In this document: piece by piece, positions 1-11,549 of the stretch
Numbering within the stretch: position 1 is the first letter of the stretch
Layout: the number at the start of each line of letters is the position of its first letter
NCBI GenBank assembly: GCA_027924585.1
Contig: BSBM01000965.1
Span: forward strand, 124,001-188,000
Length of the DNA: 64,000 bases
Direction: 5' to 3'
DNA from: Larix kaempferi
Taxonomy: Eukaryota; Streptophyta; Pinopsida; Pinales; Pinaceae
Position numbers and translations under genes: made by a program
The notes under the pieces: model-generated
Seen by the model: only the letters and a program-made list of their open reading frames with translations
Told to the model about the DNA's origin: nothing
Database searches by the model: none

Positions 1-985
1 GCTGAACCAGTGGGCTTGTCGCCTTCAAGAGACCTTTTCGGTAAGAATTTAGCTGCATCTACATCTCAGTAGGAAATGCAGGTTATTTTGCATGTAGTAC
101 AGAAGTGGCAACCATACCTATTAGGGAATCATTTCTGCATCAAGACTGATCTCCAGAGTTTGGAAAATATCCTGGAATAACCGGTCTCCTCCCCAACACA
201 CCTGAAATGGGGTATCCAACTCATGGGTTATGCCTATGCAATCACTTACAATACGGGTAAGGACAATATGGTGGTAGATGCTCCTTCTCACACATTTGAT
301 GACCCAGTTCCTATTACAACTATTTCTCCACTTGTTCCAAATTGGTTGCAATATGTTCAACAGGGCTATCTCTTCTATGAACTCCATGCTTATTCATTGG
401 CAGGGCACTCTGGGTTCCTCAAAACGTATGATCGGGACCAATGTAACTTCTTTTGGAAGGGACTGAAAATGCAATTCAATAGATGGGGGTTGACTATGAT
501 ACTTTCCAGGTCAACAAGGGTGAAACGACACTCCTTTCGGGACTGCTCGAACCCTTTCCCATCCCTACACAGATTTGGACAACTATTTTTATGGATTTCC
601 TAGAAGCGCTCCAGTGGTACAATACCACATCTAAAAGGACACCATATGAAGCAGTTTATGGACAGGCACCACCAGTTCTTCTTCCATACACCCTTAGCAG
701 CTCCCCAGTTCAGGAAATTGACTTGATTCTTCGAAACCGTGATCAGATTCTTCTCATTCTGCAGGACAATATTCACATGGCAAGAATTCGACTGAAACAA
801 CAAACCGATCAGCACCGTTCTAAGCGCAATTTTCACACAGTTGATATGGTTCTTCTTCATCTACAACCTTCCAAGCAACCCTCCCTGAAACTCAAAAGGC
901 GTCATTGGCCCGAAATGCAACCCGAGGATGCTACAGGGGAACCACTCCTTCAGATTCTACATCAATTTCCACATCTAAAGATTTG
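1..985 (+). pseudogene. Ty3/gypsy pol remnant: RNase H tail and internally deleted integrase
   Basis: Reading frames resemble a plant Ty3/gypsy (Tekay/Del-like chromovirus) polyprotein. Around 60-290 the RNase H end is readable (VVQKWQPYLLGNHFCIKTD, then YAYAITYNTGKDNMVVDA). Around 395-470 comes part of the integrase zinc-binding region (GHSGFLKTY, FFWKGLK). Around 500-605 the start of the integrase core is seen (VNKGETTLLSGLLEPFPIPT, then FMDF with the first catalytic Asp). The reading then jumps at about 605 to the C-terminal part (QWYNTTSKRTPYEAVYGQAP), so most of the core, with the second Asp and the Glu, is missing. Several frameshifts separate the pieces. The element continues left of the window. 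It is inactive and was presumably copied by reverse transcription before it decayed. Confidence 0.85.
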
Positions 986-1002
986 AGGAAAAAGCTTTTT
1001 CC

Positions 1003-1015
1003 AAGGGAGAGGGGA
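1003..1015 (+). other. Polypurine tract of the first Ty3 element
   Basis: An uninterrupted purine run (AAGGGAGAGGGGA) lies directly before the TGTTAGG that opens the LTR. That is the place and composition expected for the plus-strand primer of a Ty3/gypsy element. Confidence 0.8.
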
Positions 1016-1405
1016 TGTTAGGAACCCATGTCAACCCTTCTATTTACTTTGTTAGTGTATTGTTGTTGGACGCATATGCTTTGTAAGTCATCACGTATTA
1101 TTTGTTGATCCATAGTTTGTATTATTGTTGTTGGACACATATGCTTTGTAAGTCATCTCGTAGTAATTGTTAATCCATAGTTTGTATTGGCCCATGGTTT
1201 GTATTGACACATGGTATTGGAACCTAGACTTAGTATATAAGTTTGTGTTGAGACCAATGAAGGTACTATGAAGTTATTTGTATTGAGCTTGCTCAAAGGA
1301 GGTTTCCCCCTCGAAGTGGCCTGCGATCAATAAAAGCGATTCCGAGTTCTGTTATTTCTGCTATCTCACATATTTTCATTAATTAATTGTTGTAGATTCT
1401 TCACA
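1016..1405 (+). repeat. 3' LTR of the first Ty3/gypsy element
   Basis: The repeat starts with TGTTAGGAACCC after the polypurine tract and ends near TTCTTCACA (the end is uncertain by 2 bp). It carries a TATA-like box at 1233-1239 and an AATAAA signal at 1329-1334, as expected for an LTR that initiates and terminates transcripts. The matching 5' LTR lies outside the window, so neither age nor target duplication can be judged. Sequence after it belongs to a minus-strand copia gag, so this element was probably inserted into that copia copy. Confidence 0.75.
1061..1189 (+). repeat. 65-bp tandem duplication inside the LTR
   Basis: Two direct copies, offset by exactly 65 bp (GTTGGACGCATATGCTTTG and GTTGGACACATATGCTTTG), lie upstream of the LTR TATA box. 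Such duplications in the U3 part of LTRs can act as enhancer repeats; here that is inference only. Confidence 0.8.
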
Positions 1406-1424
1406 CTATCAATAGCTCATTTTC

Positions 1425-2562
1425 CTATTTTGTTTCTTCCAATGACACTTCCAACAAGAAATTCTTTTCTTCAAGCTTCTTAACTGCATTCAGTGCGCAA
1501 GATAGTTGTCTCTTGAGTTCCCTTTTCTCATCTTCTAATTCTTCAAGTGCTTTGTTTGTAATCTCTTCTTCAATTCTTTTGAACTCAACCCGTTGGTTTT
1601 TCAAACAATTAATTGTTCCTTCATCCTTGAGCAATTGATTCTTTTGTTGGTCTAAAATATCTTGAGATCTTTGAAGACTTACTCTTAGAGATAGATTTTC
1701 TTTTCTTAACTTCCTTAATTCATCCAAAGCACTAGTTAATTCACCTTCCTATTCAATTTCTGTAGTTTCTTCACTTTCAGACTTGAGGGTTTCTTATTCA
1801 CTTTCAAATTCTTCCTGACTATTACTCACATCAGCTAGATTACAATATTTACTCTCAAAATAGGATTTTGAAGATGAGATGTAGATTCCATTGTAGAAAT
1901 ACTTAGAGAATGTTCCTGTAGTAAGATCTGTTTGACTTACATAGGACTTATTTGAGACTGCTTTCTTATTGTATAATTCCTTCTTAATAAAAGAGCAACA
2001 TTTTTCATTTTCTTCCAAGTCTTTATTTTCAAGGTCTTCTACCATTTACATGAAGAGCGCTTCTCTTGGATTATCATCACTATCATCTTCGTCAGATGAG
2101 TTGCTTTTCTCCTTGGAATACGTATTTGTTTTCTTCTTTTGTTCAAATCTATTGTGTTGGTTTGTTTTCCTTTGTTCTCTATAATTAATGTCCTCTTCAC
2201 TGTCCTTGCTTTCCTTATAAGGACATTTGGAAGCAAAGTGGCCTACTCTACCAAATTCAAAACGTTTAAAAGGTAACTTACCTTTATATTTTCTGCAACC
2301 TCTTCTGAGATTATTTACAAAATTTGCTTCTTCATCATTTGATGCATCTGAGGAAATCTTGTTCTATTCATGCCTGCTACCTTTTTTCTTCTTGGAAGCT
2401 TTGAAGGATGCCTCTTTTCTGGAAGGATTTTCTTTTTTCTATCCTCATCTCATATGCAATATGAATCCCATGAAGTTCGTCCATATTTAATTTATCCACA
2501 TCATGTATGTCTTCTAGAACTGATACTTTTGAGTCAAACCTTGATGGAAAATATCTCAATAC
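1425..2562 (-). pseudogene. Ty1/copia (SIRE-like) gag, C-terminal part
   Basis: Reading leftwards, the frame gives the end of the UBN2-type Gag domain (SRFDSKVSVLEDIHDVDKLN, then MDELHGIHIAYEMR), a decayed zinc knuckle and a long acidic, then coiled-coil tail (MDELRKLRKENLSLRVSLQR and onward to about 1425). The knuckle has lost its first two cysteines: RFEFGRVGHFASKC stands where a CX2CX4HX4C motif is expected. Frameshifts and stops separate the pieces. A coiled-coil tail after the knuckle is usual in plant copia Gag of this type. The N-terminal half lies at 12920-13205, on the other side of a 10.35-kb insertion. Copia pol should follow to the left but is cut off by the first LTR element. Confidence 0.85.
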
Positions 2563-3928
2563 TGTTGGGTGGATTAATTGCCTAATTAATTAAACAACTG
2601 AAACTCCCAAACATAAATGATCAACCCGAGGAAGTCTTTCATTTCAAAGCTATCGTGCAAGATCTATGCAAGCACAATTTCTAGCTAACACTGTTATCTA
2701 TTGGTATGAAATCAAAACTCTTTGTAAATTAAATCACACCTTCCTGAAAATAATTCAAACCTTAAACCTATTCATAAAACCAAACTGTTAATCTAACTTA
2801 AAACAAAATCAACTATTTATGAAGCAAGATCTAATTGCATGAATATAAAAGAAGTGTTATGTTGGCCAACGATCTATCAAACGCATTAACATGAAAGCAA
2901 CTATGATAAATCCAATGAATGAAAGCATACAACTATGATAAATCTAATGATTGAAATAATGAACTAAATAATAAGCAAATCTACATAATAACACACTACA
3001 ATCAACACTACTAGCATCTGCTTAGGGAAGAGGGACCTTCCTCCACTGAGCAGAGCTAGATCTCCACAATGAAAGTCTACAACTTCAGATTTAAGAAACT
3101 GCCAGCATGTATTATCAGAATGAAACTATTACATCAGAGTTCTGGATCAAATCCTACAGTATAACATTGCTTTCTCTCTTCCTCCCCAATACATTAGAAT
3201 GATTACATATTTATACATAAAATGCTCTCAGGAGGAAGAGAAACCGAATCCCCAACTTGTGATCTGTTTCAACCAATTGCTAATTTGTAAAACTGGACGC
3301 AACAGTAAATCTGAGAATTACATGTTCAGAGAACCAGCTGTATAGCTCAAACCGTAGCTTTGTTTGGCGATTTCCTCACAAGTCAGGTAAATGAGGCCAT
3401 TGCGCACAAAACCAATGTCCCAGATTTTCGAGCTTCGTCTCCAACTGCCTGTAAATCGAGATGAGAATCACTGTGTTCTTATCTGGCACACATTTCTGGT
3501 TAAGGCCGTTTGATCATGAGCTGGAGGTTGCCATGTTGGACTGGGGCACGAATTGAAATCACAAATCCACATAATTAATCATAAGTTGAAACCATGTTGT
3601 GAAATATCCATGTGGACATGTGCTAGCATGCCAACTTTGGAAGCTTGAACCATGATTGTCGCTGCTGTTAATTCTCACTTACAACTATGACAAATCACTC
3701 CATAAACTATCATCAATAAAATTATGTATAATAGTGTTCAATTCATCAAAAATAAAGGAAAATAATCATGATTAACCACTAAAGCATCAATAAGATTAAT
3801 ATGGCATTTCTCGAGCAATTACAACAAATGGATGGAAAATGGAATGGTAAATGGGTGATAATAGGAAGAAGAGGGATGAAATAGGTGTCGATAAGTAATG
3901 AAAATAGGGACAAATCCATGACCCAACA
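2563..3928 (-). repeat. 3' LTR of the Gag-only element
   Basis: This is nearly identical along its whole length to the copy at 11550-12914 and carries the inverted termini TGTTGGGT/ACCCAACA. Just outside its inner end the minus strand reads TTTGGCGGAGA, a short purine-rich stretch that could serve as the polypurine tract. Short reading frames inside (for example around 3819-4007) are chance. Confidence 0.93.
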
Positions 3929-4040
3929 TCTCCGCCAAACTGAACCTGTTGCATGTCCTCATGCAACCTAAAACCTGTGTAGCATCCAAACTAGAAGACT
4001 CATTCAATTGTTGCTTTCATTTTACCATTGGCACATTTGC

Positions 4041-4290
4041 AGCTGAAATGAGAAATTTAGCAGAAAATTTGGTGGAGTAACAGCTGCAAAAATGGCCAAA
4101 TCTGGCGGAGTAACAACTATTGTATGGATAAATTTGGCAGAGTAACAGCTGCGAAAATTGCCAAATCTGGCGGAGTAACAACTGCGAAAATGGCCAAATC
4201 TGGTGGAGTAACAACTGCTGTATGGATAAATCTAGCGGAGTAACAACTGCGAAAATGGCCAAATCTAGCGGAGTAACAGTTGCTATATGG
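4041..4290 (+). repeat. 33-bp minisatellite
   Basis: About seven imperfect units each contain GGCGGAGTAACAACTG-like cores. The motif GGAG recurs near 4074, 4107, 4140, 4172, 4205, 4237 and 4270, a spacing of 32-33 bp. Looser copies continue to about 4490. Because 33 is a multiple of three, the array stays open on the minus strand (4017-4328), which should not be taken as a gene. Confidence 0.85.
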
Positions 4291-4620
4291 ATAAATCTGG
4301 CAGAAATGGCCAAAAGTGGCGGAGTCACAGCTGTGCGAAAAAGGCGAAAATGGTCAAAAGTGGAAGAGTCATAGCTGCAAAATTTGGCAAAAATTTTAGC
4401 GGAGTCACATCCATTTAGCGAAGAATTTAGCGGAGTAACAGCTGCCAGAATAGGGAAATGGACAAAATTGGCGGAGTCACCGCTGGTGTTGCATCAAACT
4501 TCTTGAACTAATATATCCCAAAATACAAATTGGGTTTGGCTGAAATGTTGCAAGCAAGTTACTACAAGTCCAATGCATCTCCACACCGAAAATCAGAGAT
4601 ACCCACATCACGAATTTCGA

Positions 4621-4770
4621 GAAAAATGCAAATTGGATGTAGGTGATGATGGCCATTTTTTCTCAATCCATGAAGTTAAGTTTTTTTTTTTTTTTTCCTG
4701 AAAATTGGTGAAAATTCGTGAAAAATGCAAATTGGATGTAGGTGATGATGGCCATTTTTTTTTTCCTGAA
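4621..4770 (+). repeat. 99-bp direct duplication with poly-T tract
   Basis: The segment GAAAAATGCAAATTGGATGT plus following bases up to GGCCATTTTT occurs at 4621 and again at 4720. The copies flank a 16-nt T run at 4681-4696. Confidence 0.8.
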
Positions 4771-7700
4771 AATTGGTGAGTATCTTCCTCTTAACACAAT
4801 GCTTATGCTCCCCAAAGCTCAAATTCATATGATGCACGGATATCGAGATATAGGCAAAATGGCTATAAGTGATGGTGGCCATTTTCTCGAAAACCGTGCA
4901 CTAGATTGGGCTGAAACTTACCAGGTTTGTTCATCTTGATATTATGCACTTCTTGTCCAAATTTAATGAAAATCTAGCTTACCAATTGCAAGATATCCTT
5001 ATTTCAATTTCTACACTTTTGCCAAAAACGTGTATGAATAAAACATGAACTAGCCATCATGATTTTTGATGTCCTAAGTGTCCACTGATCACAGATTCGC
5101 GTCAAGTGTTGAGCTTGAAGGTCACTAATTGATTATCAGAGCATTCAATCCTTTAATAAGACAAATGAACTCCATACAAAAGCTCAATCATACTGTTAGC
5201 AAGAGAACTTATGGCAAAAAGAGAATATCCCAAATTCACAAGTCGTTTGTATAATAGTGCCTTCAACCTAGCATCATATGTAATTTAATTTGTTCATTCT
5301 TGGTGTACCAACTATGAATGCTTCAAAGTATCCTCAAGATAGCGCAAACCTGTGAATTTTATCTTGTAATCTGTCCTCACCATTTAGAGAGTGCTTGGGA
5401 AAACAACACATCTTGTCATCCTACTAAAAAATTCAGCCCGTAGTTATAGATCATAGAATTTGTTTGGCAGAATTCAAAGGCCTAATTCAACTCTTGATTG
5501 TCTCAACAAAATACCAAGAGGTGTATGAAGAAAAAAATGCATGGACAACAAGCAAATATGAACTCATGTCTATGTTTTATACTCATGTGCATTCAGGTTG
5601 TTGGATAAGACACTCTCATCTATTTTTCCATCATAAATGAAAAATAAGGAGAGCTTTTGTTTGTCCACTATGATTTTGTTTCTTGAGAATTCCAATAAGT
5701 GAAAGCCAGAAAATACATTCATCTCCAGAATAGTGGCACTGATTGACAAAGAAAACAAGCTGCTACAAAAAATTAGCTCATAATATTTGCAAATAAATGG
5801 TTTAAGATCTGCAACCCATTGCTTAATGCAACCAACAAATCAATTGCACACAAGTCCCAGTAATCAATATTTCTCACTGTTGCATGAAGGTAGCAAAAAC
5901 ATAATGTTCCAAAGTGCTTTGAATACCCATTGATCAAGTTGCAAATCAGATCTTGGAAATATAGGATTGTCATGGAAATTTGGTAAAATTTTGAGTTTAC
6001 CAATAATTTGCATTTTCAGCCAGTGATCTGCCTCACTTGGATTTTCATGTAGTAGATCTTGACCCTTGTAAAAGAAAGAACAGTCTTACCTACAGTCTAC
6101 AACATTCAATCTGATTTCACTTCCATTCAAGGTAAATGATCCAACTCGTTTGTCTCTGCCAAAATCTTCATGTTGCCCTGAATTTTGAAAATATATTGAA
6201 ATTTCGTTTTACCTGCTGGTCTGAAAGTAACAATTGCACTTTTCTCTTTCAATGCTGGAAAACACATGCACTTGTGGACTTCGCCTTATCTTCACTTAAT
6301 TGCTTGTGAACATATGCACTTTTGAATTACACAACACATGATATAATCATTAACTTCATCAACTAGATTGTAATCCGCCTCAGTTCTAGGGATGAAAATT
6401 ATATTGTGTGTATCATATTAATCTAGTGAATGTTCAGTAATGAAAATATCATAGAGTGCACAATAATCCTTCTCCCCCAAACTGAATGAAAGCATGTCCT
6501 CATGCATCATTTCCTGATAATAGAGTTGGACCATAATGTCTGATTCAATTTGCAGACATAGAAGATTTGTAGTGCCCACATGCATAAAAATTCCCAAATC
6601 TGGAAAGAACAACCTTGAAGCAATAATATGACCATAAAATTATGAAGCAAAATACCATGTTCTCGTGTATGTTTGAGTGAAAAGGAAACCATGAGGTCCA
6701 TGATGATCCATATGTGGGGGCTTAGAGTAGGTTCTCATTTTCTCATGCTTGAACAAGATGTTGGGTGGGACTTGATTTGGATGTACATGATTTGGAATGA
6801 TGAAGTGTTAGAATTGAGTGGGCAAGGATGGGAATGTATGGATATAAAATGCTATATAGAAAATGGAAATGGACAATGCTTAGTGGTCTTTCATGACATA
6901 TTCCTAAATCTTCAATAAATCAAAAAGTCATGCTATTTTACCTCAAGTGTTACCTCAGTGGAAGCCTTGGTTGACATGAATGTACTGATGTTGGAGCAAT
7001 GTAGCTCGAAGATAAAACTTATGAAGGCTGAATCTGATCGTTGATGAGGAACTGTGCAAGCTGACTGAAAACAAATGCCGCCAACTGAATGAAAAGAGTA
7101 CCGCTGAATTGCTGGAATAATAAAAATATATAGTATTCACCCAATATCCACGCTTATGTACAATTTAATCCATGTGAATGAATGTTCTTGAAGTCGAACA
7201 TGGAGAAACTTCGTTGGATTACCAATCAATAATGAAAATTGTTAACCAACGCAAGACAACTCACCAGTGATGACAATGAGCTATCAAGGTACAGTAGTAC
7301 AACCTGTCAGGTACGAATGTATGTGTTGAAGTCGAGTCACCTGCAGGATCTAACAAACAAGAGACATTGATGTATTCCCTTGATCATCAACAAGGAAATT
7401 TACCATTGATGCAAGTAAATTCCAAGGTACTATGCATCACTCAAGTCTTGTTTCCCAGATAGTGTGTTGAGGTTGATGGGACAAGACCATTGGAAGGTGG
7501 ACCCTAATGATTTCCACATCATCCAATATGATTACACAACAAATGATTTTGAAGAAATGGAGATGAAATATTTTCTCCAAAAGGAAATGTATGGGCAATC
7601 ATGGTGTTGGTAAATGAGCATGATGGGAAAAAGGTCTTTTTGGGAGGCTTCTTTAGTAGAAATTGATGTAGCAAAGGAATTTGACTTATGGAACATTGGT

Positions 7701-8004
7701 CTTCTTATGGGTTGCACATAAATCTCTTCATTTTTTTTTATGTGCTCAATCCATTGTGAATTGAGAAAAAGTCTTCAAGAGTCACTCGTGCATGTATTGA
7801 CCTTCTTCTTCCAAGGACCTGCAAAAACCTAGCACTTGCCTACAGTAAAACATGAGATCATGGAAGAAGAGAGGTGATTGATCTCTCTTCATCCAATAAT
7901 TATGAAAAAAACAACAAGAAATTACTTATTAAACAAATCCAAATAAAAATGAACGAAGCAAAATCCACTTTATACATGCAGGAGAGCGACGACAATCTAG
8001 ACTC

Positions 8005-8680
8005 ACCAACAGTATTTCGATCATAACTTCTTCGTTCCTCGTCCGAATTGAGTGATTCAAAAGCCAAATGATAGTAAATTAATAGGTCTATTTCCATTAG
8101 AAACAAGGTTTTAAAATTATATGTGATGATATTCCAATTTGCTTAGTAACAGCTTGCATGACAAGGTGTTTTTCGAATTCTGGACTAGACCAACAGTCAC
8201 GGTTTTAGGCATAACTTTTTCGTTTGATAACGGATTCACGTGATTCCAATTGGAGATGAAAGTAGATTCATGTAGGTATATCTAATAGAAACAGGTTTTT
8301 ATTCCAATGAGAATGCATGGGTCGAACAGTCCAATGAACAGTCTAGGAAACTGAGTTTTCAAAATGCTGATTTGTGATAGGCAATCAGTATTTTGGTCAT
8401 AAAATTTGCGTACGATATTGGAATTGAGTGATTCAAATTTTATTGTAAACTAGTTTCATAGGGGAATATACCAATGGAACACGTTTTCAATACATACCCA
8501 ATAAGGCATCCAAAAAGTGACTATCCCAGCTCTGTTCCTAAGCTGCCTGCTTGACATCCGGTTAGTATTTTGACCATAAATTTTTAGTTTGATGCCCAAT
8601 CTCTAAAATTCAAATTGTTTTGGAAACTAGATTCAAAGGGATACATAGAAATGGAACAGGTTTTAAAAATACTTCCATTT
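8005..8680 (+). repeat. Four diverged ~185-bp tandem units
   Basis: The pattern CAGTATTTYGRYCATAA, then a GAATTGAGTGATTC-like stretch, then a TTTCCATTAGAAACAGGTTTT-like stretch (the last two joined by roughly 40 bp) recurs with starts near 8010, 8193, 8386 and 8562. Units are strongly diverged, so this is an old array. No coding content is recognised. Confidence 0.7.
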
Positions 8681-9044
8681 GGTCTCCCCAAAATGGACTG
8701 TACCGACTGTTCTTCAGTAAAAATTTCAAGTCAAAATGCCATAAAAATCCAATAAATGAAATTTGAATCCCAAAAAGTGACTGGAATAGGTGTGAATTTT
8801 TTTAATGATGTAAATTTAAATAGAAAAAACACCCATACCCAAAAAAAAAATCAAGCATTGAGTACCTATATTGACTTACATAGTGTGTTGCAGCTACAGT
8901 TGCAACTCTTAAAAAAAATGATATAATGTTGAAATAAAGCATGTGTATTTTTATGGATGTGTTATATATAAATGAAAACTAAATACATACCATGATGTGC
9001 AACACACACGTATCTCAAACTCAGAAATTTTCACCTACAGGACA

Positions 9045-9200
9045 GTCACAGCTGGGTGTTGCAGCTCACTGTTACAGCTGATAGTCACAACTGGGTGTTG
9101 CAGCTCACTATTACAGCTAACAGTCACAACTGGGTGTTGCAACTCACTGTTACAGCTGACAGTCACAACTGGGTGTTGCAGCTGACAGTAATATACAACA
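9045..9200 (+). repeat. 39-bp minisatellite
   Basis: Four units of GTCACAACTGGGTGTTGCAG plus about 19 further bases start at 9045, 9084, 9123 and 9162, an exact 39-bp period. The array is open in one frame on each strand (13-residue periods), giving apparent small ORFs at 8997-9185 (+) and 9035-9292 (-) that I treat as by-products. Confidence 0.9.
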
Positions 9201-9471
9201 CTGTGACAGCGTGTTGTAGCTAACAAATTCATGCCCAAGTTCAAACTTGAAGGGTTCCATAATCTTTGGCTCATTTTCCATGGATTCTTCATTCACCAAT
9301 GCTTCCTTCCTCTTACCTACTTCCTGAAAAAGAGAGATTAGTAATATGGATGGCTCTTACTGCACCATGTGTCCAAGAGTTCTTATTCAAAACAAAATGA
9401 TATTATCTATGCATCCTAGATTTTATTTATTTACAATGTCCTACACTACTTGGAAATAACAATTTTTTTTT

Positions 9472-10524
9472 TCAAGTGTAGGAGAACTTCCAATGAAGCC
9501 ACTTTCGAAGAAATGACTCAAGTATTCTCATACTCCCAACAGAAAAATATAACTTTATGAATGCTAGGATATGAGAGATCAACTTCCCTTGAAATGATGG
9601 TGCCAAGAATTGGTGAAGTAAGGAATGATACTGCAGATTGATAACAGATTGAAACCAAATTTCAATATAGTCTTTGTTCCCTTGATTGCTCATGGTTGTT
9701 ACACCATGAATCTCCTTAGTAAACTGATCTTCCTGATTGCATAAGAGATTCAAATCTAATGATGTGAAGGATGCTTTTGGTTCCAATGTCCGTTCATCAG
9801 ATTTGTTGATCTTGTTAACTTGTTGATGATCATAAGAAACTTCACTTCCAAGTCTTGGATTTAAAACATGTCCAGGCCTCGTATGGATTGGCAGCAATAG
9901 TGCATAGTCTTTTTGCAGTGGCGTAGATGAGGTAGAACAAGAGGGAAATGTAGGAAAATTTTGCAGTTCAACACTGTAAGCATACTGTACTGCTTTATTA
10001 TGGTTAGGGTGGAGGGTGGGTTGGACAAGAAATTGTGTTGGATACCAAGGAGTTTGATGAGAAAATAGATGTGGCTGATGTAGAGGATTGGTTTGTGAGG
10101 TTGATATTGAAGGACCAAGTTGTGTTGCAACATGAGGGAGAGTGGCCATGTGATCATAAGATAGGCCATTCCAACCTTGTGGATAAGGTAAGTAAGTGTT
10201 AAATTTGGCCTGCAACAGCTGCCATGGGGGAAGAGTATTCAATGATTGAGAATGAAAGTAAGGAAATAGAGGGATAGAGTTTTGAACCATACATGTAGGC
10301 CACGGTTGCCATGACTGTTGCAACGAGTTGGTTGCAACTCCCATATCTCTTTGATATGTTTCTTTCATCCTTGGTAAGGAGGGACAGTGATTTGTGGAAT
10401 GATTCAAGTCACATATGCCACAAATTGCAAGACTATCCAAATGACAATCTATTGCAAGATGTTTCTTTTGGCACCGAGGGAAAACTATTTCTTCAAATTC
10501 CTCATGCTTTTTCTTAATCTGCAA
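9472..10524 (-). CDS. Gag C-terminal region with zinc knuckle (Gag-only element)
   Basis: A 350-aa frame that begins 11 bp inside the end of the upstream gag frame, so the two were probably one Gag separated by a frameshift. Near residue 35 it has CGICDLNHSTNHC, a CX2CX3HX4C knuckle of the kind in plant Athila/Tat-type Gag, used to bind the RNA genome. The rest is rich in Pro, Gln, Ser, Thr and aromatic residues, with no recognisable enzyme domain. The last 70 residues are hydrophobic and may be read-through of non-coding DNA. No protease motif (DSG or DTG) is visible. Its integrity over 1 kb in an otherwise decayed region suggests a fairly young insertion. Confidence 0.7.
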   Translation of the reverse strand: MQIKKKHEEFEEIVFPRCQKKHLAIDCHLDSLAICGICDLNHSTNHCPSLPRMKETYQRDMGVATNSLQQSWQPWPTCMVQNSIPLFPYFHSQSLNTLPPWQLLQAKFNTYLPYPQGWNGLSYDHMATLPHVATQLGPSISTSQTNPLHQPHLFSHQTPWYPTQFLVQPTLHPNHNKAVQYAYSVELQNFPTFPSCSTSSTPLQKDYALLLPIHTRPGHVLNPRLGSEVSYDHQQVNKINKSDERTLEPKASFTSLDLNLLCNQEDQFTKEIHGVTTMSNQGNKDYIEIWFQSVINLQYHSLLHQFLAPSFQGKLISHILAFIKLYFSVGSMRILESFLRKWLHWKFSYT

Positions 10525-11245
10525 AACACCCCGATTGTGAATTTAGTGAACCATTGATATCAGCATTAGAATTTTCAAATAAATTACTGATTTCATGTCT
10601 CATAACTCTTGTCCTTGTAGCATATTTCAAAGATTGAAAATAAGGATTACTAGAATTCTTACCATTCTTGAAGTTTCCTCTTGAATACCTTCTACATAAC
10701 TCACAAATATCATCATATGATAACTGAAATACATCACCTGTTCCCATCAAATTTAAGATTTCTAAAGATTCATCTTGGATTCCCTTGAGTAAAAGTGTTT
10801 TTAAGGTCTCTTTCCCCAGTTGCCTTTGTTTTGATCGTTGAAGGTTGTATTGAAAGCATTCAACATATTCCTCTAAATTCTCTTCTTCTCCTTGTGTCAT
10901 TTTGAAGATATCTTCATTGACCCTGCAATAATCTTGGTACCTGTTCAAGAATACATGTTTAATTTCTTCCCAAGTTTGTATACAATTGCCACTGAGGCTC
11001 ATGAACCATCGGAGGGCTGTTCCTTTTAGAGTAAGGGGAAACACATTCAACTTTTGATCATTAGTATGATAATATCCTCTACAAAGTACTTCAAATTCAA
11101 ATAAAAATACATGAGGGTCTTCATTTTCCAAACCGTGAAAATTTGGTGAAACATGTGGGGGAATGCTTTTCGTTGGTGCCATTCCTCCTGAATCTCTGAT
11201 GGGAAATTCGAAGGTAACAACTTCTGAATCTTTCTTACTTGCCAT
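10514..11245 (-). CDS. gag: Gag (retrotransposon gag domain) of the Gag-only element
   Basis: A 243-aa frame with the classic plant Ty3 Gag core: HGLENEDPHVFLFEFEVLC, LTLKGTALRWFMSL, then TWEEIKHVFLNRY, and a helical region ending near residue 190 (YDDICELCRRYSRG). It would form the virus-like particle that packages the element RNA in the cytoplasm. The start used is the first ATG, about 285 bp downstream of the primer site. The start and domain order fit a complete N-terminal Gag. The C-terminal knuckle is in the next frame (9472-10524). The uninterrupted frame is unusual here. Confidence 0.85.
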   Translation of the reverse strand: MASKKDSEVVTFEFPIRDSGGMAPTKSIPPHVSPNFHGLENEDPHVFLFEFEVLCRGYYHTNDQKLNVFPLTLKGTALRWFMSLSGNCIQTWEEIKHVFLNRYQDYCRVNEDIFKMTQGEEENLEEYVECFQYNLQRSKQRQLGKETLKTLLLKGIQDESLEILNLMGTGDVFQLSYDDICELCRRYSRGNFKNGKNSSNPYFQSLKYATRTRVMRHEISNLFENSNADINGSLNSQSGCFAD

Positions 11246-11246
11246 C

Positions 11247-11529
11247 TCTTCATTAGATTCTTCGTGTGTTATCTGGAGGCTCCTCCTTCGAATGTTCCTA
11301 TCAATGGGTTAGTATAATGGGTGGTGCTTACAACACCACTAAGGGGAATGATAAGATTTAAGCTCCAAAAATTAAAAATGAAATGAAACTAAATGCAAAA
11401 AAAATAAAAAAAAAATCACACTCAAAGCAAATTCAATAAACTGAAAAGTAATCATGCAACCTACGTGCCCTACTTTAACAATGCACCTACAAAACAATGT
11501 CAGATGTACTTTTGCACTATTGATAACTT
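11247..11529 (-). other. 5' untranslated leader of the Gag-only element
   Basis: Stretch between the primer site and the gag start codon. It includes an A-rich segment near 11395-11425. No further feature is seen; packaging signals would be expected here but cannot be recognised by eye. Confidence 0.6.
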
Positions 11530-11546
11530 CCCCAGCAACGGCGCCA
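11530..11546 (-). promoter_or_regulatory. Primer-binding site, tRNA-Asp type
   Basis: The plus strand reads CCCCAGCAACGGCGCCA, which matches the 3' end of plant tRNA-Asp(GTC) including its CCA with one mismatch. It lies 3 bp from the LTR end at 11550. It primes minus-strand DNA synthesis and fixes the element orientation as minus. Confidence 0.9.
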
Positions 11547-11549
11547 AAA

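Larger units (their letters stand above)
3929..9470 (-). other. Non-coding interior of the Gag-only element
   Basis: About 5.5 kb where pol would be expected. I find no RT (YxDD), integrase or protease motifs on either strand. It holds a 33-bp minisatellite (4041-4290), a roughly 99-bp duplication with poly-T (4621-4770), a stretch related to 38250-38620 (7170-7530), four diverged copies of a roughly 185-bp unit (8005-8680) and a 39-bp minisatellite (9045-9200). The remaining sequence is unassigned. Long spacer DNA of this kind is typical of LARD-type elements. Confidence 0.8.

Noticed and set aside
6673-6918. 81-codon Trp/Met-rich plus-strand frame
   Set aside because: Opposite to the element's coding strand, no known motif, within spacer DNA of the Gag-only element.
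8997-9292. Cys- and Leu-rich small ORFs on both strands
   Set aside because: Produced by a 39-bp minisatellite with a period divisible by three.
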